Below are positions 24,532 through 37,397 of a stretch of 64,000 nucleotides of DNA, in pieces; positions within the stretch are counted from its first letter, which is position 1; each line of letters starts with the position of its first letter. The notes below the pieces were generated by a model. That model saw only the letters and a list, made by a program, of their open reading frames with translations. It searched no databases and was not told the DNA's origin. This DNA comes from Teleogryllus oceanicus (taxonomy: Eukaryota > Arthropoda > Insecta > Orthoptera > Gryllidae): the NCBI GenBank assembly GCA_964035755.1, contig CAXIVR010000001.1, positions 255,188,410 through 255,252,409 of the forward strand, given 5' to 3'. The translations under genes were made by a program, and so were the position numbers.

Positions 24532-25940
24532 ATTACACAAATAAATGAAATTAATGATTTGTTGTTGAATGCAATAACATAATATTCATTAACATGAAGG
24601 TATGATGTATCATTAGAAGCACATGAATAACAAAAGAACTTGACAAATTTAAATACCATACAAATTTCTCATCAGTCAAATTGCAATCACTTTTTATGTG
24701 TTAAGTTTCTGCTTTAATAGTGTTTCATATCAACATCAGGTCCACTGAATCCTTCCAAATGTTCAGTATCAAGCATTAGTTTTACGTAAGCTAATGTAAA
24801 AACAATGCCCAGCAACTTAAAAGATTTAATAATGGCACAATGCCATGGTTTCACAAACTCAAAACGCAAGAGGCACACAATGTATTAAAAAAGCCTTGCA
24901 TATAAGGGATACTAGTGTTTCTCTAAGCTGTGAAGCACAGGTCTGGAAAACTTACTACATGTTTAAGACTCCTTGAAGAATTCTACTCCATTATTACTTC
25001 CTGAATTTGAATTTATTTTCCTGCAATGTATTCTGCAAAGATGCAAAATATAACTATTCTATCACAAGACTGGTTGATTACATATAATTTACAGTGTCTT
25101 CTGGTTTTAAATATAAAGATACTTCTGATCATACCAATACATCCATTTTCCCAACAGATCAGTAGTTATAGACATTTATAATTTACCTGTACCATGAATT
25201 ACCAACAGAGAGGCAAGAAATGAAATTTGTTACATCAGATGACTGTTCATTAATAATGCATCAACATACAAAAGCACAATCCAACATACTACCATAATTA
25301 GCAACACTGTCAAAAGAGTTACAGCAGTTTCCTTATGTAGCAACAAATAAACAAAGAAAAGAAAAGAAAAGAAAGAAAGGGAAAAAAAAATCATTTGTCA
25401 CCAATCTCAAGAGAAATGACATATCATATTTAAATGAAACTGACTTTTCTTTGGCTTCTTGAGAATATTTGTTTCTGTAATCATGACCCTGAAGACCTTA
25501 AAATTTGATCAAGATGACATACCCCAAGGCATCAACTAGCAATGTCATGGTCATGGAGAACAGAAGCAGAATAACTGATTATTTGTATAGTGTTTGGCTT
25601 CCCGGAACTTGTCCTATAAAAGTGTATATTCAGGGGATTATGGAAAACTTCAAACAGCTCACTCTTTTGTCATTCTTCCAACTAAATTTATTGAACAGAA
25701 AAATTCTTCTTTTTTTTCCAAGAATCACAGTAAATTTTCCAAAACTCATTTACAGGACTTGTGTATTATTGAAATCAAAGAAACTCCATGAATAATACAA
25801 GTTATATTTTGCAGACCATTCCTTGGATATTAGGCAAGAAGATTAAATGTATGATTACTGAACATATCATTTTCTAGGTTTTGATGCATAATCACGAACA
25901 GCCATTTTTCTAGTTTTTTTCCGCATAAATAGCATTAATA

Positions 25941-25980
<40 letters not shown>

Positions 25981-27080
25981 TAATAACAATAACAAGATCA
26001 TCATCATCGTTGTCATCAAGTAAATGACAAAGTACCATACTCAAAATACTACTTACAAAAATATTACAATTCCTCCCTAAGTTCAGATTTTCAAACGAAC
26101 AATGTAATACATTTACCATAACAATTAATCATTAAAAGATGTTCTTTGAACAAATTCTATTAACTAAATGAGATTATAATGTGCCATACATCAGTTCTCT
26201 TCATATTCTTGTCAGACCTGAGACCAAAAGAATCAAGGGATTTTAATTATATTTAACAAATCCACCATTCGATACTTGAGAGTGAAAAGCAACAAAAAAC
26301 TATATAGTCATAGGGTTTAAGTTCTTAACTAAACCTATCTACTTAAGAATTCCTACCCGGCAAATTTCACAAGGAAGCTTCTGAATTACTGAAGTACACG
26401 CATTGTTATTTCATAGACACATGTAATAAAATGATCTGTTTTTGCCTTAACACAAAATAATCTATCTGTCAAAAGAGAAAATGTAATGTCACTCTTCCAA
26501 GTAACCTGCCAATGTGTCACATCGCAAGATGATACTAAATCAACAGTATATCTCTCACTCTACCTCTTCTTATTCTATTATACTTCAAAATCCATAGATG
26601 GAGCATTTAATAGAGGTCAATTTACAATATGTGCCTGGCTGCTGCCTGTGGGACCAGGTGGCTGCTCAAAAGAGAATTTTTACACTGACTTATGGAAAAA
26701 TCTATCCGTTATAGGAAAAAAAGACCATTAATGGAAGTGGCCACTTAATCAAGGTGGTTGTTTGAGCAGGTTTCATGTATATAATCGAGATTCTTGTTAT
26801 GACAGGAGAAACAGAGGAACAATTTCCTAAAGACATAATACCTTCAAATATGAACCAAATATGGGGTTCAGAAGATCTCTACATATACTCTTACACCAGG
26901 TCGGACAAGGATATAAAAATACTGCCTTCTTTTCACAAAAGAACCTTCAATCATTCCATTCAGTAAGAACACAAAACATGGCTGTGTATGTTCTTTTCGT
27001 ATGTTATCTTCTTTATTGTACCCTCAATTGTAGCAATATTGCAAACATCAGAAGCATCATTTTAATGATCTTACCTTGTA
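24532..27080. other. Unassigned AT-rich DNA downstream of RUNDC1
   Basis: No exon seen. 26590-26780 has a few pogo-terminus-like strings (ATGGAGCATTTAATAGAGG) without a clear pair of ends. Confidence 0.45.
25936..25983. repeat. (TAA)n microsatellite
   Basis: About 15 ATA/TAA units. Confidence 0.97.
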
Positions 27081-27309
27081 CAGTGGACTTTCATTAATTC
27101 AGTTTGAAAGAAAATCCCAAATTGTTGCTGAGCAAGTGGTTCCAAAATCACAATATTAATGTCGAGAAAATATCACTTTTTTTGTTTATTGTACAAACAT
27201 AAGCTGCAGTTAAACTTCAAGGATAGAATGAATCATTCATAGGATCATCATAATCATCATAAATATGATTCCGCCCCTCCCCCTCGTTTGAATTAAATAG
27301 AGCCCACTG
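27081..27309. mobile_element. Pogo/Tigger-like MITE, 229 bp
   Basis: The left end is CAGTGGACTTTCATTAATTC and the right end, reverse complemented, is CAGTGGGCTCTATTTAATTC, both followed by A(G)TTTGAAAG / AAACGAGGGG. TA flanks both ends (27079-27080, 27310-27311). CAGTGG-type TIR with TA duplication is typical of pogo-class Tc1/mariner elements. Lies in the RUNDC1 3' region. Confidence 0.75.
27185..27190 (-). terminator. Candidate poly(A) signal AATAAA for RUNDC1
   Basis: AATAAA on the minus strand about 490 nt after the RUNDC1 stop, and the first canonical hexamer I see there (an ATTAAA variant sits at 27374-27379). It lies inside the pogo-like MITE at 27081-27309. Position only; no transcript evidence. 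Confidence 0.35.
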
Positions 27310-27679
27310 TAATCATCATATTTTGTATGGAATGTTAAAAGTCAATTGACAACTATCAAAGAAGTTAAAAAGTTTTAATAAAACAAAATAATGTGACGAC
27401 TAGAATTCTTATAGCGAACAAATTTTTTGTCAATTCAACAATGATGTAAAGAAAAGACAACTAACATAAGAATATAAATAAATGAACTGAAAAGGCATGC
27501 TTAAATTTACTACAATGTAAAAGTACTTTCTGGATGCACAATGAAGTTCCATAACTGTACAGGAACTGATATTGCAAAATAACTTTGCAAACAATGCCCA
27601 ATTTTTGAAGACATCAGACCATATATTAATGTACTCATTCAACTTTCTCTATAATCTGGAAGTTTCAACTATAATTACA

Positions 27680-27786
27680 TTAAAAGGCATCTTTTATATT
27701 CTGAAATTGACGAACAGCTAGGTCAACTGGTAGATCAAATTTATAAGGAGTCAATTTATCCAGACTCTCAAAACTATCTTCAGCTC
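27680..27786 (-). CDS. RUNDC1: RUNDC1 coding exon 13 and stop
   Basis: 107 nt; GAEDSFESLDKLTPYKFDLP then VDLAVRQFQNIKDAF and TAA at 27682-27680. The ending is diagnostic for RUNDC1. Acceptor CTTTTCAG. Confidence 0.94.
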
Positions 27787-30700
27787 CTGAAAAGAGAATT
27801 TGTTTTATTACCTTTCTAAAACTGCACTTTTTAACAGCATTTAGCATTTGTAAAACCTAACATTCAGTGATAGGAATAGATAGATATACCTGTTCTGACA
27901 ATGTAACTCCAAGATTGATAATACATTTGAGTAAGTTTCTGACATCGAATTATCAGACGCAACCATGTCACCAGCTTCTTTGAACTGAAAAATAGGGAAA
28001 TGCATTTACAGCAAAGTTAAACAATTACGAAAACTAATAGCAAACTTTTACATTCCTTCAAAAAAAGCCTCCTGCAAGTTTCAGCACAAGTACTTTATGA
28101 ATACTGATAATTTAGAGAGAGAGATAATTTATATGAAATACACTACAAATCCTGTTGGTAAATTTTGATTTTGTTGAACAATTTTCCCATATTTCAGCAG
28201 TACCTAAACATAAATCACCAGTCTAACTAATTCACTAATCTTAATAATTCATTAATGACCAGCCTCGTCATTTAAAGTCAGCAAGTTTATGAATATTTTA
28301 AGTAATATATTTAGTTTTGCTGCATGCATAAGAACTTGTAGATACATACATAAATGGGTTTCATTTGTTGTGTTTCATTTTAATAAATGAAAAACTATTA
28401 AATATGATCAACAATAAATGGAACGGGTCACTACAGGCAGTGTTGCCATTGAAATATAAAATGTGATGGTAGATTTCAAGAACAGACATTACATGATATT
28501 TTATTATTATTTTCCACAAAGGTTTGAGGACACATCAATAGTATTTAGAAAATAAATAAATAAATACATAAATAATACTAATAATAATAATAAATTTAAA
28601 AAAAACGAACTGAACTGCAAAAGAATTTAGGAGTAAAGAAATTTCTTCCCCATTTTGGGGAATGGGGTTTAAAAATAAATTTTGAAAAATCAGAATACTT
28701 TAGCTGTGGAGAAGATGCCGGAAATCTTAATATTGAGGGCCATCAGATCAAGGTGTGTAAAGAGTTTAAGTATCTGGGCAGCATCTTAACACAGGATGGA
28801 AAATGTGATCGAGAAATCCAACATTGAGCAACTAAAGGAAGAACGGTAATCTCAAAATTAAACGCGATACTTTGGTCCCCAAAAATAGGATGGAAAGTTA
28901 AATTGATGATGTACAAGTCCATTATAGAACCTATAACAACATATGGAAGTGAAAGTTGGGAATTAACTCAAAAGAACAAAGAAAAATTGAAAGAAATAGA
29001 AATGGACCATCTCAGAAGATTTTTGAGAATCTCACGCCGAGAACATGTAAGCAATGAAGAAATAAGGGAAAGGGCGCAGTCTCAGTATAACATCGTTGAC
29101 AGAATCCAAGAAAGGCAGCTTCTCTGGCTCGGGCATGTATTAAGAATGGGAGAAGATAGATGGCCGAAGAAAATTATGCTATATCATCCTACAGGAAGGA
29201 AAAGAGGAGGAAGACCTAGAACATCGTGGTATGCAGGAGTACAAGAAGCCATGCGTGCAAGGAATATTGAAGAGGAGGAAGAAGCATGGTGAGACCGAGA
29301 CCGGTGGCGTCGGAGGTGCGGGAAGCGGCGACAGCTGTAGGACCCCCGCAGAAGAAGAAGACGAAATTTCTTCAAATGAAGGCATTCGCTGATAACTAAG
29401 GAACGGATTTCCATGTAATTACATGTTTTTACAGGGATTAGATACTTGCTTTCAATAATATTTTTTAGAGTTTACAAGATATTCTGAATGAATTGGAACT
29501 ATTTTTATTTTACATATTTTCACATATTTTGGTAAAATTACATATTTTTACATATTTTACCTACTACTACACATTTTTTATATTTTAATATATTCATACG
29601 TCGAAACAGAACATTTCAGATGTGTGTTTGCATTATATGTTACGAAATCATTTTTCTTAAAAATCAAATGTAATGCTGCTGGGCTTCTCTGACCATCATT
29701 TCATGGCCATAATTGTTAAACCTACCCCTCTCCGCTTACTGCGTGACTCAGCGTTACTGAGTCAAGAATGAGCAGATTTCTGTGAACAAAAGTAATTTCA
29801 ACTACGTTTTTGCTCACGTTTCAAACATGTCTTACCACGTTGTTCGATGAGGGGGATATTCCCTTTAACCCCCTCCCCTGTGATCCATCACTGGCTACAT
29901 GGTACTACTGTTCACTGGAACACTGGCTTCTCGTAAACATTGTAATACGTACTATGAACATATATATTTCAAATAAAATTCTTATGTGTGGTGAAACCTA
30001 GCGTACAATTACTTATGTAGAGGTAGAACCTACTTTCAGCCACTCCGAATACTTGTTAAGAACTAATCGGCGAAGTATTTTGCTCGGAAAATGCTTGTAG
30101 AGAACAATTTTTAACACAATAATGAATTTTTATTTTACATATTTTCTATTTTTTCTTAAGTTTTGGGAAAAATAAGTACATATATATGTACATATTTTGA
30201 ATTTTTTATTACAATAAATTCCGTTCCCTACTGATATCATTTCATGTCACATGATGTCATTTAACTACACAGATGTTATTCCTGCATCGAAAATCTTCTG
30301 ATGATTATTACAAAGTTTACAGACAAGTTGAAAACCTCCATACAGTAGTTAAGAGTCAACAGAGCCCTGTATTACACTTTTTTTAAACTTTTATTATTTG
30401 ATGGCAGAAGTAAAACTAGTGGTGTTACACGACTGTCCTCATATAATTTGCAACATGTGCAAAATGATTATAATTATATTCTGAATAATTGGAAAGCCTA
30501 TTGTGGTAAAAGTTTTAAATTTTGATGTTTGATAAATTAGACATTTTTGTGCAATTGAGGCAATTAAGAAAACAAATTCTTTGTAACCATTTTGTACTGA
30601 ACCTGAAGAGGCAAAATGTTAAGTTTTGCAATACAAAAGTCAATAACATCACTCTTGGTTTCATTTTAAGGTGAATTACCCCAAATAGGTCGTCCAATAA

Positions 30701-33700
30701 TTCAGAAAATATCAGGGGTTTTCAGAAATTTATCTTTTACTTTGATAATTACATTGCAAATTATGGATCTCTAAAATTTCAGGGGTAGCTTTCTTTTTGG
30801 TCCTCCTCCCATACTGCGACGTTCTCTGACAATTTAGGCCCATCTGCAAATTTTGTGCGTTGAATTTGCGTTAGTCTCAAATGACGCCATATACGAACAT
30901 TTCTTCTTTGACGCCAGATTTTCTTCCTGACCCGTTCTTATTCGCGGCCTCGGATTCTTTAAGAGTTCCTTCATATTCTTTAACATAATGTACTTGAAAT
31001 TCGCACTGTTCATATTCGTGCGATCGGGTTGTAAACTGCGATCTCGTGTATCTCAGTTTCGCGGGTAACGTTGGAGAAAGCGGCAAGTTTCCAAAAGATT
31101 TTGTTTAGAAAAATATTTGTTTATTATTTTTCTTTGTGGTTGCATGTAGAATGCGTACGTACTTCGATTGATATTAACGTTTTCGTTTCCGTCTCGTACA
31201 AAACATATTTGCACTCGCCGGGCGTCGAACCGGCCAGAGACCGTGATTTCGATGATCGACGATCCAGTAACGCACATTGTATACCAAAATCTCGGCAATG
31301 ATTTTTAGTAATTTTCACGTTGTGTTACACTTGATACAATACCATTTGTTTGAGATCCTTTTTTCCGGCCCATTAAAAAATAAGTTTGAATCGTCACGCA
31401 AATTCCCTGTTGATTCGCGATCAATACGATCGTGAGTCTATATTAGATACGCCTGATATTTTTATCGCCTTCACCGCTTAATGTTACGTCAACATTTATG
31501 AGTTTTATGATATAAAAAGGCAAAACGACACAAGTTCTAACCATCTAGGCTTAATCTGCGAATATATGACGACCCCTATTTTTCGAATGAGATATTAGGA
31601 AAAAAACCTCGTCTTATATTCCGGTATATCTGTCCAACTTCTGTTGACACTTTTCCCTACAGCATTACATAACTTTCTCTTACTACAAGGTAGTAAATAG
31701 TAGTGAAAATGTGGTGCAATTTTTGAGAAAATTATGAAAACGTTCTCTACAAGACTGAAGCGTATCATAAGTTTAAATATTTGGGTGGAATTATAAGCGA
31801 AGTAGGAGATTCCAGAAAAGATATTGTTTCAAGGATGGCAAGCCATTTATAAGTCAAAATCACTGCTCTGGGAAAAAGAAATATCCAGATCTACTAAGAA
31901 AAGCCATTTGGACACAATCATACAAAGCATAGCTTTCTATGGCTCATAAACATGGGAATTAAGGAAAAAAAAAAAAGATAAATTAAGGAGTCTACAAATG
32001 GATTTTTTGCGAAGAAGTTGTAGAGTATCGAAAATGAACACATAAGAAATGAAGAAATTATCAAGTGATTATAGTTACAAAAATCAATTATAAATGAAAT
32101 GGAAACACAAAGGCTGAAATGGTTTGGTTACAGGGAAAAGCTTGATAGCTCGTTTGTGAGTGGTTTCTTTTAGACAGAAAATAAAGTGGTAGACCCAAAG
32201 AGGATCAGGTTTTTAAAGATATGCAAAGAGGAGGTCTAGAAGAGAATGATTGGAACAATAGAGGGATATGGAGATTGCGAAGTGAGAGTTGGCCATAAAA
32301 ATTGTAAAATACTCGCAAGAAGAAGACGAAACTGTCCTATGGGATCATCTCAAGTTCATAAAAAAATTAAAAACTAATTTAAAATTCATAGGACCTGGAG
32401 TTCGACCAGATTGATCAGGTTATACCTATGGAGCAAGTTCTGCGTATGTTTAAGATGTATTTGTTCACGGGCAGTTTTAAAAAATTAACACTTTCAGTAT
32501 CAAGGACCACAAGAATATGGTTTTCCATCAAAATTTCAAAAGATTTTTGGTAGCATTTAATATCTTACACAATAGACACTCATTATAAATAGTATTTGAG
32601 GAAGAATAATAACATGCAACAGTAAATAATCACTGAATCATTATTGAAATCCTATTCCTAATGATAAAGAACAATTCTATCACAAGTAAATGCAACGGCA
32701 TACTCATTATTTCTAGAACAATCTAAAAACTATTATAAAGACTTACTTTAATGCTGCACATATAAATGCTTTTAAATGGGAATCATAACTTCTTTTATAC
32801 TGTGTGTGCATATTAATAATATTGCCAATTACACTCAGCATGTTCTGAAAATAAAATAAAATTACAAAATTCTCACATCATCTTCACCATTACCATCAAC
32901 AATAGGTATCAAATTGTTAACTTGGTTTGAAGAGACAACAATCTCTATGTTGGCCATTAATTAATTTCAAGGTAATAGATCCAGTGTGACAAGAAGTAGG
33001 CCTGTCACCACAATGACATCTAGCAGAGGTAGGACTTACACATTTTGAAGCCTCTAAATAAAATATGACCTGTGTTTCTAACAATATGGTAAGAAAAAAC
33101 AATTTCAATATTTATTTTTACATATTAAGCAATTTATTATTTGATGATAACACACATTTTTTGTTATTAAAAATACATATGTAATATTTTACATAAATGA
33201 TTGTTTTTCTTCATTTTATTTTAGTAAAGCTATTGATTATATCGTAATTGCAAGTTTTGGATGAATGATTTGGATGTGGAGAAGAGCAAGACTGAATAAT
33301 CATTTCAAATCATTGCTTATTTTTGTTCCTAAGAAAATTACATAGGCATGTACAGTAAATGTACAACATGGGACTGACTGTTAACATCTCTTCTGAAGGA
33401 AGGCATGAGAATGAATGATTTTCATTGAACTTTCAATAACAAAAACATTCTCTAATTTCCCTGAAAATTCAAGAATATTCTCTACCAAAACTACACATTC
33501 TACATACCCACCCACAAATCAATTTCTTGGTTCATAATAATTGACAAACATTGAATGAAATATTAAGATTCCTTGCCTGTTTATTGGAGATTGCTGTTCC
33601 ACCTATTATATCCAAATTGAAACTCTGAGACAATTTCCTTGCAGGAGTTGAATTGTACTTTTCACCATTTTTCATCTCATAATATTTCAATATAAGTTCC

Positions 33701-36700
33701 CAAGCATGCATAGGCTTATTTCCAGCATGACCAATGTGGGGAAAACAACCCATAAAGGGAACTACACTCACACTCTGACCCACCTGAAACAATTATAACA
33801 ACAATGTAAAAAGAAGTATCATATTATTGGGACATGACAATATAAATTTGCAGTTTCAACTCTTTTACTTACTGCCATCAACCCATGTTGCATGAGATCT
33901 CTGATGCTCGAAGTCAATTGTTTTCTTACAGCATGTGTCAATTGGGCATTACACATTAACACTTGTCCATCATCCGAGTCTGATGCGTAGTCACTATCTA
34001 AAGGTTTGATAGGATTTGCAACAAGTTCAAGCACTCTATCAACAGCCATCTCTAAACGAGCACGTAGATCTCTGTAAATAAAGGAAATGATTTTACAATA
34101 ATTTTACTGTACAATAAGTGGACTTTCATAATAATTTACTAATGAAAGAGAGACAAACAGAAAGACAGAGTTAGAGAAAGGTGACAGAAAGAAAGAGAGA
34201 GAGCAGGAGAGGGGAGAGGAGAGAGAGAGGAGAGAGAGAGGGAGAAGGAGAGAGGAGAAGGAGAGAGGAGAGAGGAGAGAGAGAGAGGGAGAAGGAGAGA
34301 GAGGAGGGGAGAGAGAGAAGAGAGAGAGAGGAGAGAGGAGAGGAAAAGGAGAGAGAGGAGAGAGAGGAGAGAGAGAGGAGAGAGAGGAGAAGGAGAGAGA
34401 GAGAGAGAGGGAGAAGGAGAGAGAGGAGAGGGAGGGAGAGAGAGAGAGAGGAGAAGGAGAGAGGGAGAAGGAGAGAGGGAGAAGGAGAGAGAGAGAGAGA
34501 GGAGAAGGAGAGAGAGGAGAGAGAGGGAGAAGGAGAGAGAGGAGAGAGAGGGAGAAGGAGAGAGGGGAAGAGAGAGAGGAGAGAGAGAGACAGAGAGAGA
34601 GAGAAGAGACAGAGAGAGACTGGCCTGGAGTAATACAAAATCCAGGCAAATAGTGGATGACTTCTCAGGATAACAAATACTGTACTGATTATTATGAGCA
34701 AATTAGACAAAAATGGCATTGGTTCTCTAATGTTTAAGTCAGTCTTAACTTTTGAAATGAGTCAAATGTTGAAAAGCATGATAGAAAATCAAACTGTAGG
34801 AATCATTTGAGATTGTATTTGAATGTGTCAAGAGTTTTCATGACTGACCTGAATTAATGAATTGATTATTCATGTTTGTACTTTCTCAAAAGCAATATTC
34901 TCCCAGGAAATCCTCAACGGTACTTGGTTTTAATTGAAAATTAAATAACAGTTTGTGTAATTCGACTCCATGTTGTTTTTTTAACCCGTAACCATAGACG
35001 TGAATTTATGTTACGTGACTACAGACGTAAAGTCAAACTGACTCTGCATGCTTCCTCCAGAATTCATGTCGTACTAATTTACTTTTCTATATAATTTTTT
35101 GTGTATATTGTGAAATTACTTTAGAATAATTAAGAATGGTTTTAAAAGATTTTGAGATAATGATAATTAATTCTTTGCTTTTTAATTACCTCTCTGTAGC
35201 GAGTAGATTAAATATTTATTGCCAATATAATGATTCAACTCATTTAGGATAATCTTATAAATACTTTTCATGTTATATTGCTTTTATGATTGGTACATAA
35301 TGTTGTCCACACATTGCCCATGTTTGTTTATAAGAGCAACAAATAGAATATTTCATCTCCAGTTTCTTAGGAGAAATAATAGTATTTTTTTCTTCATAGC
35401 TTTCCATCCTGTTTTGCTGTTTCCTTCTCATCTCTACTTGTATTTTCTTAATTGAAATTCTGATGTGAAAATGGTAAAATCTTGAAAATGTTTAAGATAA
35501 TACTAAGTATAATGCTCGAAAAATAAAAAAAAATATATACAATAAATAAAATTTACATGGCATAAAAATATTACATAGATGCCTGCGTTGTGTCAACATG
35601 TAATATTTTTCTTTTTATGTCCACAGACATCGAGTCAAACTGACTCCATGAGGCGCAATGCTTCTTTTCACAGGAAATATAAATCTGATAAATCAAGATG
35701 TATCAAATTGACAATCCGCATATGAAACAGTGAAGAGTTAGATAGAAGGTACTGAAGTCCTGGAGGAAATGGTATAAGCGTCAAAATAAAAAATAAAAAT
35801 ATAGAAGAGAGCGGAGTCAGTTTGACTCCCATCTGTAGTTATGGGTTAAATTAATTTTTTCCTGAATCAAGCAACTAAGCGTATACAAAAAGGCACAGAT
35901 ATGATCTTGACAATTTTTTAATTTCTCAAAATTACAAAAGATTAATTTTTTTTTACTTCCTCCAACAACTACATTATGGAAGATATTTTTTATCAGCAAA
36001 TTCTGTTCTTTGACTTTTAAATTCTGTCAAGTACAATGTTTTGACAATATGATGAGTTTTCAATCATTTTGAGAGAAATTGTGACAATTTTATAAGATTT
36101 TCTCACAAATGGCATGCATTTTTTTTAAAAAAATTGTATAGAGCAGAGTTTTCTTAAGGCTAAATGCACCGAAAAATACTTATAGGAAAAATCAATAGAT
36201 CGCAGCACTATCACAAGGAATTTACTAGATCGATAACGTCTGAACAAATTGTCCGATTTTCGATCTATAAACGGCATTGAACTCCTTTTTAAAATAGAAT
36301 TCACGCTACGATGCCGTTTTTTCAAAAAATCTTTCCAACAAAAATTGAAAATGATTTCTCATAGTTCCGGGAAGAAATTAAAAAATGTGGACTTATAGAG
36401 CGATGACGACGTGCTTCCTGAATCCAACGCCGTGTCAATCATGCAAATCGGATGAATAGGAGCGGCGTAAAGTGAAATTTCGGAAAAAATACCTGACCCT
36501 TCCCCCTCCCTTCTCGCTTCACGCAGTTGCGTCACTCGACCCTTTTGGGGGGCTCCCTCGGCGCGGCCGAACGGCCAAACCCGGCGGCCTGCGGCACGAG
36601 AGGAGGCCGTGCTCTCAGGCAGGCAATGGTTTCGTCCCTTTCAATCTCAATATATTTTTCTCCACTTATCAAACTAGTGATGCTGTAACACAACCAAACG

Positions 36701-37336
36701 GTCTCGTATCATCTGCAATAGTCGTATAAAACTATATATCTTGTTCACATATTTCAGTCTTCCTTCGAATACCATCAAAACGTTATTTGAGGCACTACTC
36801 AAAATATCAATTCCGATTTGGAAACTGATTTCAAAAAGAAAATTGAACCAATTGTGTATATATCACCAATATTCCATGTTCTAACATCTTATTTTACACA
36901 CATTTTACTTCTAAGATCTTCCGTTATCATTCCACTACCACAAAGAATAAGCCGAAATTACGCACGAGCTCTTTTATCCTGCGACTCGATTTTTGATCTC
37001 AAAACGGCGTTTGTCTCCTTGATAGACGTTTGTCACCTGATGAATCTGTTTTCCCAAGTAAAATTTTAAAACTGTTTTCGTACTTTCGGAAATTGAAGAA
37101 GTGGTAAAATAGCGCGCACGCGAGATGCATCCTGAATCCAACACTGTAACAAACATTAAAATATAATATTAAGAATCATGACATGTCCCAGCTTACTTAG
37201 TAAGTTATATTGATATTAAATGATTCTGTTATATTTGTATAAACTTGAAGATTGGAATAAGGAATTCCCGGCGCGTCATTTTGATACAAACTACGTAAAC
37301 GATAATGTAAAAGGATGTAGTGTAAATCATTGTATT

Positions 37337-37397
<61 letters not shown>

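Noticed and set aside
14401..27080. A long RUNDC1 3'UTR
   Set aside because: A 13-kb UTR is possible, but nothing in the sequence supports it, and a poly(A) hexamer occurs about 490 nt after the stop.
27890..27984. Alternative frame of RUNDC1 exon 12 (FKEAGDMVASDNSMSETYSN)
   Set aside because: Open in isolation, but it runs into a stop at the exon 13 junction; the other frame joins both neighbours and gives the RUN motif WLRLI.
34104..34719. Open frames of 150-180 codons on both strands
   Set aside because: They are translations of a GA/CT simple-sequence tract (Ser/Leu/Pro or Arg/Glu repeats), with no start context or splice logic.
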